DNA of 64,000 nucleotides from assembly GCA_050084985.1 (NCBI GenBank), contig JBITNC010000001.1, positions 56,482,001 through 56,546,000 on the forward strand, written 5' to 3'. The first letter of the stretch is position 1. Each line of letters opens with the position of its first letter. Source of the stretch: Nageia nagi (Eukaryota > Pinophyta). This document shows positions 35,191 to 46,555 of this stretch, one piece after another. A model generated the notes under the pieces. It was not told where the DNA came from. It saw nothing but the letters and a program-made list of their open reading frames with translations, and did no database searches. The translations under genes were made by a program, and so were the position numbers.

Positions 35191-35429
35191 CCGCGTGGAC
35201 CCAAGGCTTCCATGGCTCATGACTAATATCCGCTTCCAGCTAAAACGAAAGCACAGGAAAGCACAGGGAAGGCACGTAGTGATGCACACAGCATTTCAAT
35301 GTGCTTGCAATGTGCGCAGGATATACATAAGTCGTTGGTTTGTTTCAACATCTTCGTACGCGTGAGGCAGAGAAAGAAGAAAAAAAATGACGATGGTGCA
35401 CATTTGAACGATCATCGTGGCTGCATCTG

Positions 35430-35600
35430 GGTGAGGCATTTTGTTAAACAATTTTCAGACCCTCAATGTACCCAATTTGTGCATATTCTACGATCATGGC
35501 AGCCCACGAAATGCAAAGCTGGCGAGGGAGGCTGCGAGGAAAGGTCTGCACCGTATGTCACCTTGTCGAGGCAGTTTGTCAAACACTTTACAGATTTTTT
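35430..35600 (-). pseudogene. PPR fragment captured in the copia leader
   Basis: On the minus strand, broken frames read KVFDKLPRQGDIR near 35590, then AAMIVEYAQIGYIEGLK near 35510-35460, then LFNKMPHPDAATMI near 35450-35420. These match the PPR motif pattern (LFDKMP..D...W.AMI.GYAQNG) and resemble the PPR copies elsewhere in this window (for example AMIAEYAQNGF on the minus strand of 51.0 kb). It lies inside the element, between LTRs, so it has moved with it. Confidence 0.6.
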
Positions 35601-36306
35601 TATTTTGTCCCCCCAGGAGAGAGCTGCGTGTGACTCGCTAGGCTGGAGTGGGAGAGAGGAGGAGCTCGTGTAGCTGGCGAGGGAGCAGGCTGCGGGGAGG
35701 AGGAAGACCACCGCTCAACCAACGTGGCCCTCCACGTGGCCCTTCTCTTACTAATTTGACCTCCCAATAACAATAATAATTTTTACATGGTGTTAACTAT
35801 TTTGTAAACTTTATTATTTTGTCCCTCCCAAAAATTTATAATTTTTGAAAAATATATTGTAAATATTTCAAAGAACTTGTAAATAAAGTCCTCCACTTTA
35901 TTTCAACAATAAAATATGTAAAAAATTGCACCTTCCCCTTTTTTTTTTGATATTTTTCACAAAAGACTATTGTAAAAAAAAACTTTTCAATAAGATGCTA
36001 TCATAATATATTTTTGCTCACAAAAAGACATTTTCTTTGTACATTAAAAATAGATTACTAACATAAAATATTGTTAGTAAGAAGAGACTAGCAAAAATAT
36101 ATTATGGTATTTGAAGTTATTTTTGCTAAGACATTGAGCTAGCATAATCATACAAAAAATTAGTATCATAATGAACTTAGTTAAAGAAGGATAGAAGGTT
36201 ATACCTTTGCAAACCTTTTACCTCACAATGAAGATTAGGATTAAGATCTCCAAATTTGAGAAGGATGAAGAACCTCCAAAATGTAGAAGAAGAGCTTCCA
36301 CACCAA

Positions 36307-36319
36307 GCTCTAGATACCA
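36307..36319 (-). promoter_or_regulatory. copia primer-binding site
   Basis: On the minus strand TGGTATCTAGAGC begins two bases after the 5' LTR. It resembles the initiator-Met tRNA site with one inserted base. Confidence 0.8.
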
Positions 36320-36321
36320 AT

Positions 36322-36813
36322 TGAGAGAATTAGCACTACTCTAATTCCCAAGGTCCAAGACTATAGAAAGCTCAATCACATTCAACATGCAACATCTACA
36401 AGCTACTAACACATTCACACAATATGACACCAATATAATGTGGTTCCTCCCTCTTTGGGAGTACATCCACAACTAGTTCTCTATTCTCAATCTATGCACC
36501 TCTTACTACAATTCTCTTGCTCTCTCCTACACAAACTAGTAGAGTAATCTTACTCCAAAACTTAGATGTGTTTACAAGAGGAGAGGCCCTCTATTTATAG
36601 CTTGAGAGCACCTCCCTAACCTCCCTTTAACCCAAGGTAAGGTTAGGGTTACAATAAATGTGTGACCTAACTTTAACCTACCAACTAACCCCATGGTTAG
36701 GTCAAAGTCCACACATAATAAAGAATTCAATTAATCTCTTAAGGTATCTACATATCCTTTAAGTGATTAATTGAACTTACAAGGATCACAATATTTCATT
36801 ACAAATTCTAACA
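36322..36813 (-). repeat. 5' LTR of the copia element
   Basis: Matches the 3' LTR with five substitutions, a 1-bp indel and a 10-bp deletion near its outer end. Confidence 0.95.
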
Positions 36814-36818
36814 TTGAG

Positions 36819-37740
36819 GGTCCTCAAAATCGCAGGATTTTGGGCCATGTTGTGTTGTAGTCACAACACTATATAAATAAGAGTGAAATTGGGTTGGTTC
36901 TGAATGGATGATATAGTTTTAAAATTCCGTAGGTTGATAATGTTATATCTTACCAAACACATTCTTAATCTTATTCTTTGTTTTTTTCACAATGCTTATT
37001 TGATATCACATATCAGAAGTATTTTGATGTAATATTGAGCAGCTGAGGCACACATTTCATAGCAATCGTATTCCTTTTGGCTTTTGTCTGATAGGTTTTC
37101 TTTTTGTGGTATGTTCTATGAGATTTAAATCACCTATGGAACAAAATATACCTCTGTTATCAAATGCACGTTAACTTCCAAGAACATTTCAAAATACACA
37201 ATTAACTGGTAATATATATGGATTCACAGAGAGGTAAACAAAATAATCATCCACATGGTTTTTCCTTTTGTGATACATCTTATTGTTTGGGGTTGGTAGA
37301 CCAATCTGCCTTAAAAAAAGAAGATAATTATTCTCAATTAAACAAATTCTACCTTGAAAGGAGACTACCATCATTGTATTTATTTTATTGCTTCATTTTA
37401 TCTCCAATTTTGTTTTGTACTATTTGCCTCTTTGGCTGCAAAATATGATAATTGAAATGACATTGTGTCAATCTTCCATCATAGGTCTAGTAAAATGAAT
37501 GCTTCAAAATTGTTTATAACTCATTATGAATGTTGAACATTCTTCAAGATGCAGGTGAATTGTTCTCATTGTAAAAATGCATATGCTTTTGAAGTTAGGT
37601 TGTATTTTAAGTTACTGTTGTTATATTTAAATGTGCTACATACATTTTAATTATGGAGAAACCCACTTGTGTGGCACACTTAATATGTAAAAATATGAAT
37701 CCCCAAAATGTTGAAGTTCAAGCACAATTGTTTATTAAAA
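36819..37740. other. spacer, nothing assigned
   Basis: Small open frames without motifs. It starts with a GGGTCCTCAAAATCGCAGGA flank of the target site. Confidence 0.4.
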
Positions 37741-38482
37741 AATTCAGTGTTGAACTTTAGATCCCATCATCATATTTCTGATTCTTCCCCATCTAGTAAT
37801 GAGAGACATTGTCCCACCAAATTCAATCCCAAATCCCATTTTAAGATCAATCACTCGGATGATTTCATCCTCACTCCTCCACACTGACCACCTTGACTCC
37901 ACAATATCAGGCTTTGATGATTTCTGGTTGTCTCCAATTGCCAAAGTAGTAGCAGCAACCGCTTTCAACATCATCAACAATGAATCCTAGTATTTTATTG
38001 TTGTGTGGGCTAATCAAGTAGTAGGAACTCTTACTTATGTAAAGTTGTTACTCATTTGAAATCACAGGATCCTTGGACTAGATAACATCTAGTAATGGAA
38101 CATGAAAATAAGTTTTTGATATAAATTTAAAGAAAATATTATTACCATGTTTATTTGACTCCTTGAGATTTATACAATCCTTTAGGTCATGATGCATATT
38201 TCAAAGAATTAGTACATAGAAGTGATGATCCTTCATATTGGATAAATAAATGTCATACAATTTCATTGTCAAGTACCCTTAATTTTATGCACTTGCCTAT
38301 CCCTTATTTTTTGCATTTCGTCAATGGTTTGAGCTTCATATCAGTCATGTATCTTACTGTTTTGATGTTGACTTTCAAAACTTAGGGTTACTTGGGATAC
38401 ACTTTAAACCTTTTGGGGCTGTCACCATACCAAGGGATGTCGTCTCCATGCTATAAACAATAAGTATCTACACAAAGTGTAT
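37741..38482 (+). repeat. dispersed segment R, start of PPR segment C
   Basis: Parallel to 43.61-44.40 kb. It includes the TTCTGATTCTTCCCCATCTAG block, the AAAGTAGTAGCAGC block, GATGATCCTTCATATT, CTTAATTTTATGCAC and ATATCAGTCATGTATCTTAC. Confidence 0.7.
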
Positions 38483-39034
38483 GAGTAAAAACTTACTAAT
38501 CGTGAAATGAGGGTAATTAATTAAAAAGACAAAGTACATTCAATGATATTAAAATCTAAAGATAAGAAGAAAGCTTATTTCTTGGTTTGATATGTAATAG
38601 GTCACAATTAAAGTCTTTTTTTTGTCATTAGTATGGGTAAATGTATTGCAAAATAGTCTTATATACATTAAATTATATCCAAATTCTTAAACTTTACAAA
38701 TAATGCTAATTGCAATATGGAAGGCAGGAACAAGCATCTACATGGCATTTGTTTTAATGAGTAAAAACTTACTAATCGTGAAATGAGGGTAATTAATTAA
38801 AAGACAAAGTACATTCAATGATATTAAAATCTAAAGATAAGAAGAAAGCTTATTTCTTGGTTTGATATGTAATAGGTCACAATTAAAGTCTTTTTTTGTC
38901 ATTAGTATGGGTAAATGTATTGTAAAATAGTCTTATATACATTAAATTATATTTATCCAAATTCTTAAACTTTACAAATAATGCTAATTGCAATATGGAA
39001 GGCAGGAACAAGCATCTACATGGCATTCGTTTTA
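38483..39034 (+). repeat. 276-bp tandem duplication
   Basis: GAGTAAAAACTTACTAATCG starts copies at 38483 and 38759. They differ by only a few bases, and one has a 3-bp gap in ATTAAATTATATTTATCC. Segments B and D have a single copy. Confidence 0.9.
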
Positions 39035-39884
39035 ATGTGTGCATTATTGCATAACTTTGGCTAATTGGGTATACTAGCATTTGATATGCAATATACAATA
39101 AGCCAATGCTATTAAAATATTGCACTTATTATTAATAATAGTGGTTGTACTATTAAGGAATCCTATATAAGTTATCTTACATTTTAATTAATCTTGGAAC
39201 TTCATAAATAATCCAAATTGAATTATTGAAGGCAGGAAGAAGCCACTGAATGTTTTTATGATTTGTGCATTGATTGCATTACTTGGGCTGAAGTTTTTCT
39301 TTCTTTTTGAGAATCTAACATGTTTGTATTCAACATTAGAGTATCTACTTGAAGGAAGTGATTTCTTGGATATAGACAAGGGAAGCCTAACTTCTACTCT
39401 ATGTTTTTGCAGGTGACTTATCATGTTCAAGATCTAGAGGCCTAACCACTCATGGAGGACATTCGTATATATTTTCATTCATGTGAACGTAATCTAATTT
39501 GAAATGAGCTACCATCTTGCTTTGGAAATTATGTCGATTGGTACGGTGGACTGTATAATTTCGTTTTATGCATTTGAATAATTGTTAGGTTTAATATTAT
39601 GCTCGACTATTATCTATGTTTTGTTCTAACTTATTGGTTCTTGAAAAACAATATTGCTTTATTTTTCAAGTTGAGGTTTTCTTTTTTGTTTAGGAGATTG
39701 ATTCTGTCTTTTGGATTTCAACTGCAATGTTTCATTTTTTTCAGTAACTGCAATTGCAGTAGTTCATTTTTATATTAATTTTGTGGTATGTTTTAAGTTC
39801 AATTCAGGGTGTTGCTTTTGATTTATCTGTGTTTGATTTTCTTGATCTTCATTGTGATTCATCAAGTAAATAGTTTATGTGCAG

Positions 39885-39938
39885 TGGATAAGAGAAAAAT
39901 ACTCAGGTGCAATGTATGGCATAATGCAGAAGAACAAG
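39885..39938 (+). other. exon-like block a, copy C
   Basis: Preceded by TTTATGTGCAG and followed by GTAGGG. One frame reads IREKYSGAMYGIMQKNK. Confidence 0.4.
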
Positions 39939-40535
39939 GTAGGGATGTGTTTCAAACTTTCAAGCGTTTAGTTAGACTGTGAATCTTGTCATTGTTCAAA
40001 CAAATTTGTTTTGTTTTCACCTGACATGTAACAATTCATGTTTATTATGTGTTTCGAGTCTTTAATTAGGATATGAATATTGTCATTGTTCAAATAAATT
40101 TGTTTTGTTTTCACTTTACATATAATAATTCATGTTTATTTAATATGGGGTGGTTTACTTTGTTGTTTATTAATGGTTTTTCAAGGTTTATAGATGAAAT
40201 ATCTACCATTCATGTGTTCGTTTGGGGTGGTTTAATTTGTTGTTCAGTCATTTGGGTTTAAAATTTTTTGTTCAAGGTAAATACATTAAATTTGGTACTG
40301 TTAATAATTCTTCTTAGTTTCTTGTCAAAATCAAATTTATACATTGATTTAGTTGATTTTGTTATGTACATGTTGTAGTTGCCTAACATCTTACACTTTT
40401 ATGATCTTTTCAGACAAAATGTTTATGTAAAAGTAAACCATCATTGATGAGCTTGCTGCTCTTAGTAAAGAGTGAAATTGTGTCTTTTATGTTTTGATAT
40501 ACTTTTTCTTGCTTTTTTGAATAGTTTACGTGCAG

Positions 40536-40568
40536 GCTGGAACTGTTCGAAAGACAACTTTTATAGAG
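40536..40568 (+). other. 33-nt exon-like block, copy C
   Basis: TTTACGTGCAG precedes and GTAAGG follows. Open: AGTVRKTTFIE. Confidence 0.5.
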
Positions 40569-41259
40569 GTAAGGATGTGTACTGATTCCTTACATAGGCT
40601 GTGAACCTTGTTATTGTTCCAACAATTTATTCCTATATTTCATGGTGCTCATTATATTGTATTTTCATGTTGATTTACTTATTTTTCAGTGAATGCATTT
40701 GACAATTACAAAAAAAAAAGCCAGCTGGAAGCAATTTTGATTGTAGAATGTGCTGAAAATGGCTTCTATTCCATTCTGTATATCTTTGCATGCATACACT
40801 TAAATTCATATTTAAATACGAAATTGTATCCTCCAACGTTTTTAACTTATTTGTATGCATTGGCTTCTTGCCGTTATTTCCTTAGTAGGTGTATATATTT
40901 GGCCTTAGTTTTTGCTTGAGATATTTGCTGTGATACATCATATATAAACATTAAAGCTAATTTTTATCATATATCACACATAAACCATGAAATTGCAATG
41001 CATTTTTGAAACAAGTTATTATAAACCTAAATTTACCAAGTTTGTGTACATTTTTTAAGAGATCTAAACTTTGTTACTGTAGCATTTATAGGAAAAACAA
41101 CTATGTCAAAACAGCAGAATGTGCTCAAAATAGCCTTGTACATATAATGTATCCACCTCTGCATTTTACAATTTTTTGGAAATGGCCTAGTAGATACTTC
41201 AGATTGGATCCACCACTGCATTTTATATATTTCTTTGCATTGACTGCAATTTGTTTGTC

Positions 41260-43115
41260 CACCACTTTTATACTGCCCACTGTTTCTCCCACCCCTACCG
41301 CTGCACTCTGCAAAGAGGGCCATCTCAATGAGGCTGTGTATGTGTTGCATAATGTTCATGACATCTTGGACTCTGATGGGAATAAGCGTAAATGACTAAA
41401 TTCCTATCCTACCAAGATCACATGAAATCTCTCTCAAATATCAATAACATAGCATCGCAAGATAGCCAATCACCACACAAAGTTGACACCATATGTAAAG
41501 TGGTTCCTCTCATGGAAAAGAGTGCATACACTAATATAAAATCTTCTTATTCTTAAAGAACACTCTTTTACAAGACCCCTTTCTCACTTCTTTTAACATC
41601 CTAGAGCATAAGTTTGCTACAAACTTGAGAGAATAACCAATAGGGTAGACTCTCTATTTATAGGGCAAAACCCTCCTTTGAATCATACTTTTAACCAATG
41701 TACAATGTCATGACACGCTTCACCCTTTTACCCAAGGGACATGCTCATGAGATGGAGTGTAGGACAAGTTACATTATCTTATTTACAAATACTTAAAAGG
41801 TATATCTAGGGATACTTTTAAGTATTAGTGAATTCACATGAAAAGACCTTACAATAATGCATTATACATTCCAACAGACTCCTCCGCATATATCTTATTT
41901 CTTACAGTGCTGCATTCAGAAAAAACCCTTACACCAAGGCAAGTGTATCTACTCTCAATCAGTTGAGATTCATGGAAGATGTATTTTTGCACAACACGCT
42001 TCCCGAAATGTATGTCAAGTGCATCAACATTGTTGATGCTCATGGTGTTTTCAACAGAATTATTGAGAGAGATGTGTTTACTTGGAATGTCATGATTGCA
42101 GCCTATAGAAAACAAGAACAAGGGCTTTCTGAGGAGGCATTGGCTCTCTTCCACAAAATGCAACGAAGGGTTGTGATATCCAACTGGATGAATTTACCTT
42201 TGCCAGTGTCCTTCTGTCTTGTGTTAGCTCGGCCTCTCTGGAAGAGGTGTTGCCATCCATTGGAAAATAATAGGGGTTGGTTTGCACTAGGATGTGGTTG
42301 TAATTAATACTCTGATGACATGTCTGCTAAGTTTGGGAACATAGAGAAGACCCGTGTACTGTATGACAAAATACAGCAGAGATCTCATGGACTGCAATGA
42401 TTACATGATATTCCCAGGTTAGGTTTCTTAAGGAAGCTGAAAATCTTTTTAGGGAAATGCAGCACAAAAACGCAATCTCATGGACCGCAATTATCACAAG
42501 ATATGCACATAATGGACATGGTTTAGAGGTTCTCAATTATTTTCAGAAAATGCAATTGACAGGATTTGGATTAGATTCAATAACTGTTGCAGGTATTCTA
42601 GCTGTATGTGTGACTTTTGCAGCTTTAAACAGGGGCATGGACATTCATGGACTTTCTTTCTCATCCAATTGTGATAACAGTCCTGATATACATGTATGCA
42701 AAATGTGTAAGCATTAAGAAGGCAAGGATTTTGTTTGACAAGATGCCTTATGAATGAATAATTCATTGACTGCAATGATTGCATGGTATGCAAGGAATGG
42801 TTGTAACAACGATGCCAGCAAACTTTTTGAACAAATGGAATCTGAGGGCATTAATCAGACAATGTTATGTTTGTTAGTGTAGTATCTGCATGTAGCAGGT
42901 CTACTGAAAGAGGGCTGTCAATACTTTAAAATTTTAAATCCATGAATAATTATTTTGTATTATACCTACAATGGAACACAATACATGTATGGTTGACTTT
43001 CTTGGCCCTGCTGAACATCTAGATGAAGGAAAAGACTTTGTAAATAGTATGCCAATAAAACTTGATGCTACAGCATGGACTTGTTTGCATGGTGTCTGTA
43101 GAATTCATAACAATC
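41260..43115 (+). pseudogene. PPR protein pseudogene, copy C, interrupted by a solo LTR
   Basis: The leader (CKEGHLNEAVYVLHNVHDIL) ends in a target duplication. After the solo LTR the sequence resumes with SSAYISYFLQCCIQKKPLHQ, then LDEFTFASVLLSC, PPR motifs (SWTAMI, FLKEAENLFREMQHKNAISW, TAIITRYAHNGHGLEVLNYF and TAMIAWYARNGC), and an E-like region (GKDFVNSMPIKLDATAWTCL, then RIHNN). It stops there, where a LINE tail begins, so the DYW domain is absent. Frameshifts and stops abound. It is closer in layout to copy B than the inverted copies are, and its leader is the clean empty-site partner for the insertion. Confidence 0.85.
41374..41876 (-). mobile_element. solo LTR of the nested-element family
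   Basis: 503 bp that starts TGTTGGAATGTATAATGCAT on the minus strand, the same start as the LTRs at 8872 and 11823. It is flanked by a perfect GACTC duplication (41369-41373 and 41877-41881). No second LTR or interior is present, so the element was lost by recombination between its LTRs. It splits the PPR leader in copy C. Confidence 0.9.
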
Positions 43116-43440
43116 TTGAACATTCTCACAATATTGGATGGAGAAACCATCTCCAATTATTGCTTGGATTACCAAGCACAAATACCAAAATCTGCATCCT
43201 TTGGATAGAAGGGCTTTCGTACAGGAATATGTTTGGCCTGCATTTTGCTTTTGCAAAATTTAGAACTAATTCACATGACTTGCATACTGAGAGAGGTATA
43301 TGGATGATACCTACAACACCATCACATAATGATAAAAGAATTTGTAAGTTTTGTATGATAAATGCCATAGAAGATGAGATTCATTTTCATCCATTTTACG
43401 AAGATATTTGACAAACCTATAATGATATTTGTAATCACAA
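43116..43440 (+). mobile_element. LINE tail (zf-RVT-like) fused to PPR copy C
   Basis: Open frame with FAKFRTNSHDLHTERGIW, RICKFCMINAIEDEIHF and YEDI, a relative of the tail domain at 17.1-17.6 kb but from another LINE lineage and on the other strand. It directly follows the PPR E-like region. Confidence 0.65.
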
Positions 43441-43589
43441 CCTATCATTGAATTCTTTTGTTTTGGCAATTTAATTATGAATCTTAATTTTTTTAGAAAC
43501 AATAATTTAAATACATAAATGATATGCATATTGATCTTTGGATAAATTTTGACATATCCTAAAAACCATTGAGTTTAAAGGACATCGGA
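43441..43589. other. AT-rich spacer
   Basis: No feature recognised. Confidence 0.4.
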
Positions 43590-43842
43590 GACTCCAATTC
43601 TGTGTTGAACTTCAGAGTGCAGCACCATATTTCTGATTCTGCCCCATCCAGTAATGAGAGAGATTGTCCCACGAATTCCAATCCCAAATCCCATTTTAAG
43701 ATCAATCACTGATGCTTTCACCCTCACTCCACACTGGCCACCTTTGACTCCACAATATCAGGCTTCACTGATTTATGGTTGTTTTGTTTGCATTTGGGTA
43801 AAGGGAATCTGCATAGACCCTGTTTGTCCTTGAATTGGAGTC
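43590..43842. mobile_element. 253-bp element with 11-bp inverted ends (possible MITE)
   Basis: Starts GACTCCAATTC and ends GAATTGGAGTC, perfect inverted repeats. The interior is shared with 37.74-37.93 kb and, in opposite orientation, with 46.56-46.76 kb. It encodes no protein. The next bases (TACTGATTTCCAAAGTAGTAGC) occur at the other copies too. Confidence 0.5.
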
Positions 43843-45389
43843 TACTGATTTCCAAAGTAGTAGCAGCCGCCACTTTCAATATCATCAGCAATGAACGCTA
43901 ATATTTTCATTTTATGCGGGCTAACCGAGAAGGAGGAAATTGTTACTTTTGTAAAGTTGTTAATCATTTGAAATCACAGGCTCCTTGAACTAGATAACAT
44001 CTAGTAATGGACATGAAAACAAGGTTTTGATATAAATATAAAGAAAATATTATTCCCATGTTTATTTGCCTCCATGAGATATATGTACAATCGTTTAGGT
44101 CGTGATGCCTATTTCAAAGGATTTTGACATAGATGTGATGATCCTTAGTGTGTAATAAATAATTGACAATACTATTTCATTGTCAAGCATCCTTAATTTT
44201 ATGCACTGAACCATCCTTTATTTTATTTTTTTGCATTTCATCAATGTTTTGAACTTCATATCAGTCGCGTATCTTACTGTTTTGATGCATGTAAAACACA
44301 TGATTACATCAGATATGTCGCCACCCATGCGAGCTAGATAGAGCATAAGTATCTACACAAACTGTTAAATAAAAACTAACTAATCTTTAAATGAGGGTGA
44401 TTAAGCTATACACAGAATAATAAAGTCTGTGTTTGTCATTAATATGGGTAAATGTATTATAAAATAATCTTATATACATTAAATTATATTTAGTCAAATT
44501 CTTAAAACTTTATAAATAATACTAATTGCAATATCGAAGGCGGGCTACACTAGCATTTGATATGCAATAACCCAATCCAATTAAAATATTGCATTTATCA
44601 TTAATAATAGTGGTTGTACTATTAAAGAATCGTATATGAGTTATCTTACATTTTAACTAATTTTGGAACTTCATAAATAATCCAAAAATGCAATATTGAA
44701 GGCAGAAAGAAATAACTGAATGTTTTTATCATTTGTGCATTGATTGTATTACTTGGGCCCAATTGTTTCTTCACTTTTGGAAATCTAACATGTAGTTTGT
44801 ATTTGGCATTGCTTTGACATACACAAGGGGAGCCTAACTTCTATTCCATGTTTTTGCAGGTGACTTATCACGTTCAAGCTATTCAAGTGGCTCTCATATT
44901 GGACGATCAATTAGCATGGTTTAATTTTAAATGGATAGAACTGCAGACACCTAACTACTTATGGAGGACATTTTGTATATATTTTCATTCATGCGAACAT
45001 AAACTAATTTGAAATGAGCTGCCATCTTGCTTTGGAAAATATGTGAAATTCTCTGCATAATTTTGTTTTATGCATTTGAATAATTGTTGGGTGTAACAGT
45101 AATATTATGCTCAACTATTATCTATGTTGTGTTCTAACTTAATGGTTCTTTAAAAACAAGATTATTTTATTTTTCAAGTAGAGTATTTTTTTGTTTAGGA
45201 GATTGTTTGATTCTGTCTTTTCAATTTCAACGGCAATGCTTTATTTTTTTTCAATAATTGCTATTGCAATACTTCATTTATATAGAAATTTTGTGGTATA
45301 TTAATAAGTTCAATTTAGGGTCTTACTTTTGATATACACGTCTTCCGCTTTCTTCTTTTTGATTCATCAAGTAAATAGTTTATGTGCAG

Positions 45390-45444
45390 GGGATAAGAGA
45401 AAGAACACTCAGATGCAATGTATTGCATAATGCAGAAGAACAAG
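45390..45444 (+). other. exon-like block a, copy D
   Basis: Preceded by TTATGTGCAG and followed by GTAGGG; one base longer than copy C. Confidence 0.4.
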
Positions 45445-46027
45445 GTAGGGATGTGTTTCGAGTGCTGTGAACCTTGTCATTGTTCAAACAAATTTGTTTT
45501 GTTTTCACTTTACATATAACAATTCATGTTTATGATGTGTTTCGAGTCTTTAGTTAGGCTGTGAACCTTGTCATTGTTCAAACAAATTTGTGTTATTTTC
45601 GCTTTATTTATAATAATTCATGTTTATTTAATTTGGTGTGGTTTAATTTGTTTTCCATTAATGGGTTTTCAAGGTTTATATATGAAATATCTATCATTCA
45701 TGTGTTCATACAAATTTTTGTTGGTTTAATTCGTTGTTCATTCATGGGGGTTTAAGATTTTTTGTTCAAGGTAAATCCTGTGAAGTTGGCACTATTAATA
45801 ACTCTTCTTAGTTCTTACCAAAATCAAATTTATACATTGATATAGTTGAGTTTGTAGGTGCATGTTGTAGTTGCCTAAAATGTTACACCTTTTAGAATGT
45901 TTTCAAATAAATGTTTATGTATAAGTAAAACATGGATGATGAGCTTGCTGCTCATGGTAAAGAGTGAAATTGTGTTCTCCATGTTTTGATATACTTTTTC
46001 TTTCATTTTTGAATAGTTTACACACAA

Positions 46028-46060
46028 GCTAGAACTGCCCGAAAGATGACTTTTAAAGAG
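46028..46060 (+). other. 33-nt exon-like block, copy D
   Basis: GTAAGG follows. The acceptor reads ACACAAG here, so it is weak. Open: ARTARKMTFKE. Confidence 0.45.
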
Positions 46061-46555
46061 GTAAGGATGCGTAGTGATTCCTTACTTAGGCTGTGAACCT
46101 TGTCATTGTTCAAATTCCTTATTCTATATATTTTTGTGCTCATTATATTGCATTTCATGTTGGTTGTTTTATTTTTCAGTGAATGCATTTGACAATTACA
46201 AAAAAAACACAGCTGAAAGCAAAATCGATTACAGAATGTGCTGAAAGCGGCTTCTAACTCATTCCATATATCTCTGCATCATACACTTGATTTCATATTT
46301 AAATGCTAAAATTGCGTCCTCCAACATGTTTGCATGCATTGGCTGTTGGTGATATTACTCTTTAATATTTATTGCTTGCTCATTCTTTATTTCCGTAACA
46401 AATGAATATAATTGACCTTAGTTTTCGCTGGAAATATTATATGTGATACATCATATATAAATAGTCAAGTGGGAAGTTAATTTTTGTCATATATCATACA
46501 TAAACCATGAAGTTGCATTGCATTTTGGAAACAAGTTATTATAAACAACTAATTT

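Larger units (their letters stand above)
33345..36306 (-). other. 3-kb leader of the copia element
   Basis: The space between primer site and gag is unusually long for copia. It holds a conserved block at 33690-33850 (shared with the nested LTR element at 11.7-11.8 kb), an AT-rich part at 33.85-34.8 kb, a GC-rich part with a 42-bp tandem repeat, a PPR-like fragment at 35.43-35.60 kb and an AT-rich beginning similar to the start of the nested element. No ORF here has recognisable domains. Confidence 0.8.
27893..36813 (-). mobile_element. nearly complete Ty1/copia retrotransposon
   Basis: 8.9 kb, bounded by LTRs (503 and 492 bp) and a perfect 5-bp target duplication TTGAG (27888-27892 and 36814-36818). 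On the minus strand the order is 5' LTR, primer site, long leader, gag with CCHC knuckle, protease, integrase, RT, RNase H, hairpin array, polypurine tract, 3' LTR. Integrase before RT defines copia. The LTRs differ by five substitutions, a 1-bp and a 10-bp indel, so insertion is recent. Coding is broken by a frameshift at the gag/protease boundary and two stops (32077-32075 and 31774-31772), so this copy is not autonomous. Confidence 0.95.
39035..41240 (+). repeat. upstream part of PPR segment C
   Basis: Same landmarks as segment B (TATGTTTTTGCAG near 39402-39414, exon-like block a at 39885-39938, GTTCAAACAAATTTGTTTTG repeats, 33-nt block at 40536). No independent gene. Confidence 0.7.
43843..46555 (+). 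repeat. PPR segment D (no PPR body)
   Basis: Contains the R block, TATGGGTAAATGTATT, the CCATGTTTTTGCAG acceptor-like motif near 44845-44858, exon-like block a and the 33-nt block, but ends near 46555 without a PPR coding part. Parallel to segments B and C. Confidence 0.7.

Noticed and set aside
34855-35289. 144-residue minus-strand frame with RPRSLLPTGGLQTA repeats
   Set aside because: The frame is created by the 42-bp GC-rich repeat inside the copia leader. There is no recognisable domain and overlapping frames are equally open.
35299-35673. 124-residue plus-strand frame
   Set aside because: It is antisense to the copia element and to the PPR-like fragment, with no motif.
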